From CAYQTE01 sp964420285 (lineage in GTDB: Bacteria > Planctomycetota > Phycisphaerae > Tepidisphaerales > Tepidisphaeraceae), in the NCBI GenBank assembly GCA_964420285.1, contig CAYQTE010000002.1:62001-126000 (forward strand): a stretch of 64,000 nt of DNA, given 5' to 3'. Below the pieces are notes generated by a model that ran no database searches, had not been told where the DNA came from, and saw only the letters and a program-made list of their open reading frames with translations. Below, one piece after another: positions 8,696-18,042 of the stretch (positions within the stretch are counted from its first letter, which is position 1; each line of letters opens with the position of its first letter). The position numbers were made by a program, and so were the translations under genes.

Positions 8696-10246
8696 ATGAC
8701 GGATGATAACGAAATGGCGAAAGCAACGAAGATGCCGGTCGTGGCGATTGTGGGTCGGCCGAATGTCGGGAAGAGCAGCCTGCTGAATGCGCTGGTGGGG
8801 ATGCTGGTGAGCATTGTGCAGGACATGCCGGGTGTGACGCGCGACCGGGTATCGATGCCGATGAAACTGCGGGATCGGTACATCGAACTGGTGGACACCG
8901 GCGGCTATGGGTTTGTCGATCCGGATCAGTTGACGGATCACATTCAGCACCAGATCGAGATGGCCCTGGCGCGGTCGGATGTGGTGATGTTCGTCGTCGA
9001 TGCCAATGAGGGGCTGACGACCACCGACCAGGAGATCGCCGGATTGCTGCGCAAGCGCGGACTCAAGACGATTCTGGTGGCCAATAAGGTCGATGGCAAG
9101 AAGGAGGACGCGGCGCTGGGGGATTTTGCCCGGCTGGGGCTGGGGACGCCGATCGGGGTATCGGCCAAGAGCGGCCGGAATATCGAGGCATTGGTCGAGA
9201 GTCTGGCAGAAGTGGTGGATTTGTCGGATGCGCCGACTGAGATGCCGCCGCCGGCGATGATGGTGGCGATCGTCGGCAAGCGCAACGCGGGCAAGAGCAC
9301 GCTGGTGAACGCGATAGCGCGATTGTACGACGCGGATGCCGATCGCGTCATCGTGTCGGAGGTGCCCGGAACCACGCGCGATAGCATCGATGTGCGGTTC
9401 GAGAAAGACGGCGAGGTGCTGGTGGTGATCGACACGGCCGGCGTGCGCAAAAAGCGGCGGATCGTGGCCAGCGATGTGGAATATTACAGTTTTCACCGGG
9501 CACAGCGATCGATCCGGCGGGCGGACGTTGTCATGTTGCTGGTGGACGGGACCGAAATCCTGAGCGAGCCGGATAAGAAACTGGCCCGGTATGTGGCCGA
9601 CCAGTTCAAGCCGGTGGTGATCATCGTGAACAAATGGGATCTGACGCGAAAGATTTTGGCGCAAAAGAAGGGTCTGGCGGGGACCCAAGAAGTGGACGAT
9701 GCAGCGCTGATGGAGGAATTTGGGACGTATCTGGGTGAGGAAATGCGGCCGATCGACTTTGCGCCGATTGCGTTTGTGACAGCCAAGGACGGCCGGAACG
9801 TGCAGGCGGCACTGGATATGGCCAAGCACCTGTTCAAGCAGGCGAGCCAGCGGTTATCGACGGGGATGTTGAATCGGACGGTTCGGCAGGTGATCCAGGA
9901 GCGTTCGCCGAGCAACCCGGTGGGGCGCAAGGCGCGGGTCTATTACGTGACGCAGGCGGCGATCTGCCCGCCGACGATTGTGCTGTTTGTCAACAACGTA
10001 AAGTATCTGAGCGAGACGTACAGACGATATATAGTGAATCGGTTCCGGGATTTGCTGCCGTATCCGGAGGTTCCGATCAAGCTGATGGTGCGAGGGAGGC
10101 AGGCGCGTCCGGCCGGGGGCAAGGGCCATGTGCCGGGTGCGAGCCGGGCGTCGCTGGACGAGATGTCGGAGGAGGCGATCAACACGGCTGGGGAGGGCGA
10201 GGATGTTGAGCGGGAAGAGGATGGGGGCGAGGGTGCGGAGGATTGA
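8696..10246 (+). CDS. der: Ribosome-associated GTPase Der (EngA)
   Basis: Der is a double-GTPase required for 50S ribosomal subunit maturation. Both G domains are complete: G1 VGRPNVGKSS, DTGGYG and ANKVDG in the first half, then VGKRNAGKST, DTAGVRKKRR and NKWD in the second. The C-terminal KH-like domain ends at GRQARPAGGKGHVPG, followed by an acidic tail. I chose ATG at 8696 (516 residues) because GAGGGG lies 5 bases upstream; a TTG at 8678 and an ATG at 8714 are alternatives. Unusually, the first G domain is preceded by about 13 residues and switch II lacks the more common LEDGDxxxxxV wording. Confidence 0.95.
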   Translation: MTDDNEMAKATKMPVVAIVGRPNVGKSSLLNALVGMLVSIVQDMPGVTRDRVSMPMKLRDRYIELVDTGGYGFVDPDQLTDHIQHQIEMALARSDVVMFVVDANEGLTTTDQEIAGLLRKRGLKTILVANKVDGKKEDAALGDFARLGLGTPIGVSAKSGRNIEALVESLAEVVDLSDAPTEMPPPAMMVAIVGKRNAGKSTLVNAIARLYDADADRVIVSEVPGTTRDSIDVRFEKDGEVLVVIDTAGVRKKRRIVASDVEYYSFHRAQRSIRRADVVMLLVDGTEILSEPDKKLARYVADQFKPVVIIVNKWDLTRKILAQKKGLAGTQEVDDAALMEEFGTYLGEEMRPIDFAPIAFVTAKDGRNVQAALDMAKHLFKQASQRLSTGMLNRTVRQVIQERSPSNPVGRKARVYYVTQAAICPPTIVLFVNNVKYLSETYRRYIVNRFRDLLPYPEVPIKLMVRGRQARPAGGKGHVPGASRASLDEMSEEAINTAGEGEDVEREEDGGEGAED

Positions 10247-10301
10247 GAGGCGGATGGAATGGAGGCCCGCCAAGCTGGGAAAAATTTTCTGGTGAAAGGG
10301 A

Positions 10302-10331
10302 TTGACACGGCGGGTGGATATCGGGTAACAT
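10302..10331 (+). promoter_or_regulatory. Candidate rRNA promoter P1 (sigma-70 type)
   Basis: A consensus -35 TTGACA (10302-10307) is followed after 18 bases by TAACAT (10326-10331). It lies just downstream of der and about 800 bases ahead of the 16S gene, in a region with no coding pattern. Transcription start would be near 10338. Confidence 0.55.
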
Positions 10332-10547
10332 TGTCCATTCGTCACTGATCGACGGTGCAAGCAGTCGTGGTGAATGAACTGCGACACGAAGACGCTTGGA
10401 CCGCTTGGCTGCAAATTCTGATCATTCCTACGCTTGGGAATCGATAAGAAGCCAGAGGCACGGAGGCGGCTTGGCTGGATGCGAAAGTGTCTGGCCGGGT
10501 TTTTTGGGCCGATTGTCGCCAATGGCAAAGAAATTTTGCGCCACTGG

Positions 10548-10575
10548 TTGACAAGTGTGAGAGTGACGTTAGGAT
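10548..10575 (+). promoter_or_regulatory. Candidate rRNA promoter P2 (sigma-70 type)
   Basis: A second consensus -35 TTGACA (10548-10553) is followed after 16 bases by TAGGAT (10570-10575). It lies immediately upstream of the boxB-boxA-like leader, the same order as in bacterial rrn operons. Tandem promoters are usual for rRNA genes. Confidence 0.6.
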
Positions 10576-10623
10576 TTCGCCTCCCCCGACGGAGAGAATT
10601 TTGTTGGGAAGGCGCGGAGGATG

Positions 10624-10675
10624 CCGATCGAGCGAGTTGATCGGTGAATCATCCGGACGATGTCTGATGCTCTTT
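10624..10675 (+). promoter_or_regulatory. rRNA leader antitermination signals (boxB-like hairpin and boxA)
   Basis: CCGATC (10624-10629) and GATCGG (10639-10644) form a hairpin with a 9-base loop, as in boxB. It is followed at 10668-10675 by TGCTCTTT, the core of rrn boxA (E. coli reads TGCTCTTTAACA; here TGCTCTTTGGCA). The order promoter, boxB, boxA, then 16S matches the Nus-factor antitermination leader of rrn operons. Confidence 0.65.
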
Positions 10676-11124
10676 GGCAAGTGAATAGTCGGAAAACCGC
10701 GAGGATGTGAGCTCGGAAGCCATTTTGTACGTGGCGGTCCGGGCAGATCCAAAAGCTCGGCCGGCCTTTAGGGGCCGGTTCGGGATGCTGAGTCTCAAAC
10801 ATATCCTTGTGGTGCATGCAAAGTGATCTTCCTTGATCAATTTGAGAAGCCAACGAAGAATGTTTGAGCCTTGCAAAACAGTCGAGCAGTGCAAGTTGGG
10901 GCAACCCTTCAAGTGCTGTTGGACGAGCGCTGCTGCGTTCTAGCCGATGCAGCGGCAAAAATGAATACCTGGCGATTCATGTCTTTGAATCGTCAGGTGA
11001 TCAGACTCATTTCGAGGATTAAACCGGTTCGTGAAAGTGTCAGACTGGGACAGCCGCGGGGCTTGTTGAAAGACAGGCCGCGAGGTGACGCCCGGCATCA
11101 GGAGCGGACCGGTCCAAGAAATTT

Positions 11125-12631
<1,507 letters not shown>

Positions 12632-12714
12632 GATTTCTTAGATTCGATCCGGAGCAATCCGAATCGTAACTTTTGTCAGCACAACCTCGTTCGTGATGCT
12701 GAATCATGAAAACG

Positions 12715-12730
12715 CCGGCGGCAACGCCGG
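12715..12730 (+). other. GNRA-capped hairpin in the 16S trailer
   Basis: CCGGCG-GCAA-CGCCGG is a perfect 6-bp stem closed by a GCAA tetraloop in the transcript downstream of 16S. It may mark 3' processing or stability of the precursor. Confidence 0.5.
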
Positions 12731-12780
12731 GGAATGGTTTCCGACTATTCATTTGCCCAAGATCACGGCAAAGAACCAAA

Positions 12781-12811
12781 AGCCCGCGGATTTCAAGTCC
12801 GCGGGCTTTTT
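12781..12811 (+). terminator. Rho-independent terminator of the 16S transcription unit
   Basis: AGCCCGCGGA (12781-12790) and TCCGCGGGCT (12798-12807) form a perfect 10-bp stem with a 7-base loop, followed by a T-run. It lies 157 bases after 16S and shows that the rRNA transcript ends without 23S or 5S. Confidence 0.92.
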
Positions 12812-12891
12812 CGTTTGCGCTCGCCCACGACCCTGAGGCTCGGTAGAGTGCTTGGCAGTCGATGGTGCCCGATCCAGCGGAGAAATGCCGC

Positions 12892-13128
12892 ATGACCGTT
12901 CAGATTCTCAAAATGGGCAAGAGAGAATTCATCCTGCTTGCCAAGCGCGATTTCCAGAGGCTGACGACACACGCTCGAAGGCTGGCGGAGGACGACTATT
13001 GGATTTGGTCGGCCCTGGACGCTGAAGCCAAGGCGCGGTCGCAGAGGCAAAGGCCTATTGCTTTTGATCGCGTGGAGCGAGAATTGGATGCACGCAAGAG
13101 CCGTCGCCGGCGACACCGGCGGAGTTGA
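12892..13128 (+). CDS. Antitoxin-like small protein, no adjacent toxin
   Basis: A 78-residue protein starting MTVQILKMGKREFILLAKRDFQRL. ATG at 12892 is chosen over the in-frame ATG at 12862 because CGGAGA lies about 9 bases upstream. The N-terminal pattern (short strand, GKREF, LxKRDFxRL, then a helix) is typical of small Phd/YefM-like antitoxin-related proteins of planctomycetes. A charged middle and a very basic C-terminus (ARKSRRRRHRRS) follow. No toxin gene is found on either side, so it is either an orphan antitoxin or a small DNA-binding regulator. Family assignment is by pattern only. Confidence 0.55.
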   Translation: MTVQILKMGKREFILLAKRDFQRLTTHARRLAEDDYWIWSALDAEAKARSQRQRPIAFDRVERELDARKSRRRRHRRS

Positions 13129-13180
13129 AACCAACGACGGCTCACCGCGCTCTCATTGACTCATTTCCGGCCCTTTTTGA

Positions 13181-13210
13181 TTGAACTCCACCCTCCTTCG
13201 ACGATATAGT
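13181..13210 (+). promoter_or_regulatory. Candidate promoter of the secreted TPR gene
   Basis: TTGAAC (13181-13186) and TATAGT (13205-13210) are separated by 18 bases. The start would lie near 13217, 67 bases before the ATG. The leader then contains an 8-bp hairpin CGCCCAAC/GTTGGGCG around 13228-13251. Confidence 0.45.
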
Positions 13211-13283
13211 TGTCACACGCAACCAACCCGCCCAACGCGGCCGGGTTGGGCGATGCGGGGGCTCTTTTCGGCGGGAGCGGCAC

Positions 13284-14813
13284 ATGAAGGCGATTCTGGT
13301 CTTTTTGGCCGTGGCAATGGTGGCGCCGCTCGCCCGCGGGGATGTCATTTACCTGACCGATGGAACACGGCTGGAAGGCAAGGTCCAGCGCGAGGGCGAC
13401 GGGTGGATCGTCACCGACGCCGCCGGGCACGAAACCGCCGTCACGCCGCAGCAGTTGGCCTCGATGGAGCCGTCGCGCCCGGCCACGCGCGACGCGGCCG
13501 GGGCCGATGCCGTCGCGGCCGATCGGCTCAACGGCCTGCATCTTTCCGTCGCCGATCTGTCCGATCCCAGGCAGGCCATCGAGAACTACAAGGCCTATCT
13601 GGCCAAATACGGCTCGACCGCATCGGGCGCTATGGCCCAGGCGGAACTGGCGACGTGGCAGGATCGCCTCGATCGCGGATTGGTGAAATACGGCGGCAAA
13701 TGGGTGGAGGTGGCCGATCTGAACGGCCTGCAAAGCCGCGATTACGCCCGCATCAGCCAGGCCGGGTCGCTCATCACCGATGGACACGTCAAGGATGGCA
13801 TGGCGGCGCTGGCGCCCATCCTGGCCGACGATCCGCACAATGCGCTGGCCCTTTACGTGCAGTCGATCGGGTATTTCGATCTGGAGCAGTATCCCGGTTC
13901 GCGCAAGTCGCTGGAGACCGCCAATACCGTTGTCCCGCACAACGGGGCGGTGCTGAACAATCTGGGCGTCGTGCTCTATCGGCAGAAGCAGTACGCCGTA
14001 TCGCTGGGATATTACGATCAGGCGCTTCTGGCCATGCCCAACAACACGCTGATTCTGGACAATGTGATTGAGGCGATGAATTCGCTGCCTGATGCCGAAC
14101 GCCAGACGGTGATCGCGCAAAAGCTGGGAAAGCTCCTGGCCGACCAGGATGCGGCGGCACAAAAGCAGATGGCGTCCAGGGGGCTGCAGCGGTGGGGATC
14201 AACGTGGATCGATCAAACGCAGGCCGACAAGATTCAAGCTGCCCAGCAGGCCCTGGCACAGCAGGTTTCGGCGCTGCAAACACAGATTGAGATGCTGGAT
14301 CAGCAATCGCTGATGATGAACCAGATGATCAATCAGAACACGATGATGATGCAGCAGATTCAGGCCAACAGCTTCATGCGCGACCCGACCAGCGGGAATA
14401 CGATCGTGATTCCCTATCCGCCGGAGTATTACACGATGATGACCAGCAACAGCCAGCTCGAACAGCAGATTCTGGCCGCGCAGAGCAAGGAATCCGGTTT
14501 GAAACAGGAGAGGGCCCGCGATCAGCAGCAGCCGCTGCCGGTGCCCAAATTCACAGGCGTTCAGCGGATGATGGGGCCGGATCAACTCGCCACGCTCCTG
14601 CCGCCGGGCGCAACAACGCAGCCAGAAGTGACCCCGGCGGCCGGGCCATCGAAAGACCGGGCACCAGCGCCGGCGACGATGCCGGGCGCGGCGGCGAATC
14701 CCAATGTCGCTCCGGCGGGTTTCGGGCCGCCAGCCCCACCGCCGGCTCCAGCGGCGCCTGGCCCGGCGGATGTGCCGCTTCCGTTACCGGCCATGCCCGC
14801 GCCGTCGATCTAG
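13284..14813 (+). CDS. Secreted TPR protein with Met/Gln-rich coiled segment and Pro/Ala-rich tail
   Basis: A 509-residue protein with a signal peptide (MKAILVFLAVAMVAPLARG). Residues 20-65 form a small beta domain (DVIYLTDGTRLEGKV, GWIVTDAAG) common at the start of planctomycete secreted proteins. About residues 150-270 contain tetratricopeptide repeats (GMAALAPILADDPHNALAL, VLNNLGVVLYRQKQYAVSLGYYDQAL). Residues 310-365 are rich in Gln and Met and predicted coiled coil (QQALAQQVSALQTQIEMLDQQ), and the last 90 residues are low-complexity Pro/Ala. The likely role is scaffolding in the periplasm or envelope. Its stop codon shares the four-base CTAG with the stop of the convergent glycosyltransferase gene. 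Confidence 0.8.
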   Translation: MKAILVFLAVAMVAPLARGDVIYLTDGTRLEGKVQREGDGWIVTDAAGHETAVTPQQLASMEPSRPATRDAAGADAVAADRLNGLHLSVADLSDPRQAIENYKAYLAKYGSTASGAMAQAELATWQDRLDRGLVKYGGKWVEVADLNGLQSRDYARISQAGSLITDGHVKDGMAALAPILADDPHNALALYVQSIGYFDLEQYPGSRKSLETANTVVPHNGAVLNNLGVVLYRQKQYAVSLGYYDQALLAMPNNTLILDNVIEAMNSLPDAERQTVIAQKLGKLLADQDAAAQKQMASRGLQRWGSTWIDQTQADKIQAAQQALAQQVSALQTQIEMLDQQSLMMNQMINQNTMMMQQIQANSFMRDPTSGNTIVIPYPPEYYTMMTSNSQLEQQILAAQSKESGLKQERARDQQQPLPVPKFTGVQRMMGPDQLATLLPPGATTQPEVTPAAGPSKDRAPAPATMPGAAANPNVAPAGFGPPAPPPAPAAPGPADVPLPLPAMPAPSI

Positions 14814-16102
14814 GCGATCGCGTTCTCTTGGTCTTGCAGCGTCTCCCGGTAGATCTCCAGAATGCGATCGATCTTGCGCTCCCAGTCGAATTGAGCCGCA
14901 ACCTTCTCCCGGGCGCACCGGCCCATGGACTGGCGCAGTGCCGGATCACCGGCCAGACGGATGATCGCGGCCGCCAGATCGTTCACGAATTGGCCGGTGG
15001 TCCGCGGCGGCACTAGCACGCCGCAGGATGAATCGAGATAATCGGCCGGCCCGCCCCAATCGGCCGCGATGCACGGCAGCCCGCAGGCCATCGCCTCGAG
15101 CACGACCGCGCCGCCGCATTCGTGATAGCTGGGCAGCACCAGCACATCGGAGTGTCTGAGGCGCCGGGGGCAATCGGTTTGCGTGATCCAGCCGGCGAAG
15201 CGAACGCGGGATGACAATCCCAGCCGGTCGGCCTGGGCCTCCAGCGCCGAGCGCATCGGGCCGTCGCCAAGGATTTCGAGCGTGACATCGCAGGTACGCA
15301 CGGCGACGGCCATCGCGTCCAGCAGCAAATCGACACCTTTCCAATCGGCCAGGCGGCCCAGGAAGACCAGCCGCGTCGGTCCAGGTGCATTTGATGCATT
15401 CGGCGCATCCGGCAAGTCGCGCATTGTCCAGAGCGACAGGTCAACGCCGTTTTCCGGCAAGATGATGACCTTTCCCCGGCAGCCATCAGGCAAACCCTGC
15501 CGTGTTCGCTCGTTGGCGACAAGGAGCGTCGCCGCGCGCCGCTTGCCGGAGATTACGCGATGGGTCAGATTCGACACCAGCCGTCCGATCGTGACCAGCC
15601 CGATGGTCCACCATCCCTGGCGCCGGCGGAATCCCGGCGGATAGGTCATGTTCCCATTCATCGGGCCGATTACCAGCGGAGCACCCAGATTGCTCAGCAG
15701 CGACGGCTCCTTCGGCGAGACGGGAATTGGCTGATGCACGATGTCGATGTTGCGCTGTCGCACCAGGTCGCGGGCCAGATCGCGGGCGTGTTTCTGCGAC
15801 AGAAGCCGGCCGGCCAATTTGAGGGTGAAGAAGCCGATCGGCCCCGGCAGCGGCCGCGAAGCCCGGTTCAGCCACTGGTGCAGGAGCGTATCGGGGACGT
15901 AGAAGATGCGGTCCTGATCGCCGGGCAGTTCCAGTTCAAGTTCGATGCGGTTGCGGGCGTGGGTGATGAGAAAGGCCTCGACGCCGCGGGCGCGCAGGCG
16001 GCGGAAATAATGCAGCGGCAGAATCGCCTCGCCGCCAAACTTGGCCGACGCCTGGTCGGCGATGATCAGCACTCTCGGCGAATCGGTGGTGGCGTCGGGC
16101 AT
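14810..16102 (-). CDS. Glycosyltransferase family 4 protein
   Basis: A 430-residue GT-B fold glycosyltransferase, retaining GT4 type. The N-terminal half begins VLIIADQASAKFGGEAILPLHYFRRL, with a glycine loop that would hold the acceptor. The C-terminal half has TRLVFLGRLADWKGVDLLLDAM, EILGDGPMRSALEAQ and the nucleotide-sugar motif ECGGAVVLEAMACGLPCIAADWGGP, whose first Glu of the E-x7-E pattern is present. It probably transfers a sugar during polysaccharide or lipid glycan assembly at the cytoplasmic membrane. No other glycan gene is adjacent. Confidence 0.88.
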   Translation of the reverse strand: MPDATTDSPRVLIIADQASAKFGGEAILPLHYFRRLRARGVEAFLITHARNRIELELELPGDQDRIFYVPDTLLHQWLNRASRPLPGPIGFFTLKLAGRLLSQKHARDLARDLVRQRNIDIVHQPIPVSPKEPSLLSNLGAPLVIGPMNGNMTYPPGFRRRQGWWTIGLVTIGRLVSNLTHRVISGKRRAATLLVANERTRQGLPDGCRGKVIILPENGVDLSLWTMRDLPDAPNASNAPGPTRLVFLGRLADWKGVDLLLDAMAVAVRTCDVTLEILGDGPMRSALEAQADRLGLSSRVRFAGWITQTDCPRRLRHSDVLVLPSYHECGGAVVLEAMACGLPCIAADWGGPADYLDSSCGVLVPPRTTGQFVNDLAAAIIRLAGDPALRQSMGRCAREKVAAQFDWERKIDRILEIYRETLQDQENAIA

Positions 16103-16189
16103 GGATCGGCGGCTGTTTGTACCATCCAGACGGCGCGCGGCAAAACAAGGCTCAAGCGAAATCCCAAGACGGTTCTACGGATATTTGTG

Positions 16190-16735
16190 CTACCGGCGTC
16201 GCCCTCCGGGTCGTCGCTGCGGTTCTGTCGGTTGCTGAGGTGGTCGCTCCGCTGCGTGGCCGTGCTGTCGTTGGGATCTCAATTCAGTCACGAAAGACGG
16301 CGGGCTTAGAATTTGGAGAGAAGGAGCGAGATCGCGCAGTCGTGTCGCATCGTCGGATTGCATTTTCCCCAGGCGCAGAATTCGATTTTCCCATGTGACC
16401 AGATACTTTGCCCTGGCTTCAATGGCGAGGTTGAAAAGGTGATCGTCGTCGGGGTGGTTCTCAAGAGTGAAGACGTTTGGCACCTGCTGAAACCAGTCGG
16501 CGTGTTTGCCCGCCGCGGCCAGCACGGATGTTACGCGGGCATCCGTCAGGTTCGGAGCCTTGGCTCGGATATTCGGCCGGCCCAGAAGATCGCGAATTTC
16601 CTCGACCAGTTTCGGGCTCAGGCAGAGGCGAATGGCGCCATCGTAGAGCGCCCTGACAGTGCCATGCTGCCGCTCGGCAGGAAGGGCTGCCCATTGCAAG
16701 AAGACCATCGCATCATACACGGCCCGCTCGCTCAC
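16190..16735 (-). CDS. PIN-domain toxin (putative endoribonuclease)
   Basis: A 181-residue PIN-fold protein of the COG1569/PIN_3 type. Visible acidic positions are Asp8 in VYDAMVFLQWAA, Glu45-46 in LVEEIRDLL, and the HPDDDHLFNLAIEARAKYLVTWENRIL segment given here in parts: Asp95-97 in HPDDD and then TWENRIL, where Glu replaces the more usual Asp. The last 40 residues are basic and Gln/Pro-rich, possibly disordered. PIN toxins cut RNA (often tRNA or mRNA) and are held inactive by the upstream antitoxin. Its ATG overlaps the antitoxin stop (ATGA), which confirms the pair. Confidence 0.82.
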   Translation of the reverse strand: MSERAVYDAMVFLQWAALPAERQHGTVRALYDGAIRLCLSPKLVEEIRDLLGRPNIRAKAPNLTDARVTSVLAAAGKHADWFQQVPNVFTLENHPDDDHLFNLAIEARAKYLVTWENRILRLGKMQSDDATRLRDLAPSLQILSPPSFVTELRSQRQHGHAAERPPQQPTEPQRRPGGRRR

Positions 16736-16986
16736 GCCGATTTCGCCTTCTTCTCGGCACGCAGGGCGCGAAGCTCTCGGCGTCCCAGGCTCAAGATGTC
16801 CTTCTCGCTCATGCCTGTCTTGGCGAAGTCCTCCCGAACCGGCGCGAGAATCTCATCGATGGTCGGTGCGGCCACTGCTTCGGCGAGCACCTTTGAGGCA
16901 TATACGTCGAGCGGCTGGCCGTCGGCGGCAGCCCGTTTGCGCAATTTCGCTTCGATTTGCGGCGAGATTGTCACGCTTAGGGTCAT
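16732..16986 (-). CDS. Antitoxin of the PIN-domain toxin-antitoxin pair
   Basis: An 84-residue protein beginning MTLSVTISPQIEAKLRKRAAADGQPLDVYASKVL, the strand-helix-helix pattern of ribbon-helix-helix type antitoxins. The C-terminal half is charged (DFAKTGMSEKDILSLGRREL) and would wrap the toxin. Such antitoxins bind their own promoter together with the toxin. It overlaps the toxin gene by four bases. The DNA-binding fold is inferred from pattern. Confidence 0.78.
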   Translation of the reverse strand: MTLSVTISPQIEAKLRKRAAADGQPLDVYASKVLAEAVAAPTIDEILAPVREDFAKTGMSEKDILSLGRRELRALRAEKKAKSA

Positions 16987-17213
16987 GTGTCACCTCAAAT
17001 CAAATGCGCTCGGCTTTCGCCCGACGACGGCACGCGGGGTTTGTCCCTGGCAACCGCGAACATTCCGTGTCCGTTGCCGACTTCAAACAGTCTAGCTTTC
17101 TGCCGGCCACTTTGTCCATTGACCCCACACCGCCAGAGGCATACCCTCGGTGTGACGAATCGACGCGCCTTTGCGTCGTGCTGAATTGATGGTTTTTGGC
17201 AGGAGGTTTGCCC

Positions 17214-17828
17214 ATGCCGTTCACGCTTCCACCCCTTGGTTTTGCCACCGATGCTCTCGAACCGCATATCGACAAGGCGACGATGGAGGTCCACTACAAC
17301 GGCCACCACAAAGCCTATGTCGATAACCTCAATAAGGCGCTGGAATCCGCTCCGGAACTGGCGACAAAGTCGATTTCCGACCTGCTGGCCAACAATCTGG
17401 CCATCGTGCCGCCGGCCATCAAGACGGCCGTCCAGAACAACGGCGGCGGGCATTACAACCACACGATGTTCTGGGAACTGCTGAACCCGGCGGGGCGTGT
17501 GAGCCAGCCGACCGGCACGCTGGCGGCGGCCATCAGCAGTACGTTCAGTTCATTTGACAACTTCAAGACGCAGTTCAAGGACGCGGCACTCAAGCGATTC
17601 GGATCGGGATGGGCCTGGCTGGTGAAGAGCGGCTCGAAAATCGAGGTTGTTTCCACAGCCAATCAGGATTGCCCCATCATGATCGGGCAGCATCCGATCC
17701 TGGGTCTGGACGTCTGGGAACACGCCTATTACCTGAAACATCAGAACCGCCGGGCCGCCTATATTGACGGCTGGTGGAACGTCCTGAACTGGACGGTGGC
17801 CGAAAATCGGTTCAAGCAGTTGCATTAG
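17214..17828 (+). CDS. sodA: Superoxide dismutase, Mn-type
   Basis: This 204-residue enzyme converts superoxide to O2 and H2O2. Metal ligands are visible: His27 in MEVHYNGHH, the second His in GGGHYNHTMFWE, and the Asp and His in GLDVWEHAYY. The residues that separate Mn from Fe enzymes (GGG before HYNH, and the outer-sphere Gln in ANQD) point to Mn or cambialistic use. The start is ATG at 17214, with AGGAGG at 17201-17206 seven bases upstream. A possible promoter TTGACC-N17-TACCCT lies at 17119-17147. An ATTGGGC/GCCCAAT hairpin follows the stop. There is no signal peptide, so it is cytoplasmic. It stands alone. Confidence 0.95.
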   Translation: MPFTLPPLGFATDALEPHIDKATMEVHYNGHHKAYVDNLNKALESAPELATKSISDLLANNLAIVPPAIKTAVQNNGGGHYNHTMFWELLNPAGRVSQPTGTLAAAISSTFSSFDNFKTQFKDAALKRFGSGWAWLVKSGSKIEVVSTANQDCPIMIGQHPILGLDVWEHAYYLKHQNRRAAYIDGWWNVLNWTVAENRFKQLH

Positions 17829-17937
17829 CTCCTCGCCACGCAAATCCATTGGGCATGCGGAAATCCGCCCAATTGGCCGGCAATGGCGAGTTTTAGGTTA
17901 TTTGGGCTTTCATTCGGACCGAAACTCACTATAAATG

Positions 17938-17966
17938 GTGGGCGGATTGGGGTGTTGACCGCCCAC
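17938..17966. repeat. Inverted repeat ahead of the YhaM gene
   Basis: GTGGGCGG (17938-17945) and CCGCCCAC (17959-17966) are perfectly complementary. TATAAA at 17930-17935 immediately precedes it and could be a -10 element, which would place the repeat at the start of the yhaM leader RNA or as an operator. No clear -35 is visible. Confidence 0.4.
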
Positions 17967-18042
17967 GGCCGGATCGGGCCTGACGCTCCGTCGAGCGAAC
18001 CCGACCACCGGCCGGTTCCCTTCTGTTCGAGAGTTCCGTCCC

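Larger units (their letters stand above)
10247..11124 (+). other. Non-coding 16S rRNA leader region
   Basis: This 878-base stretch shows no convincing gene. It holds the two candidate promoters, the boxB/boxA leader, and a GC hairpin at 10761-10778 (CCGGCC, loop TTTAGG, GGCCGG). Just before the 16S 5' end, AAGAAAT at 11116-11122 is complementary to ATTTCTT at 12633-12639 just after the 3' end and may form the base of the pre-16S processing stem. Short open frames here lack codon bias and ribosome-binding sites. Confidence 0.6.

Noticed and set aside
10649..10912. Short open frames in the rRNA leader
   Set aside because: They overlap boxA and hairpins, lack ribosome-binding sites and show no coding composition.
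16313..17095. Plus-strand open frame of 260 codons
   Set aside because: It lies antisense to the PIN toxin-antitoxin pair, whose ATGA overlap and motifs establish the minus strand.
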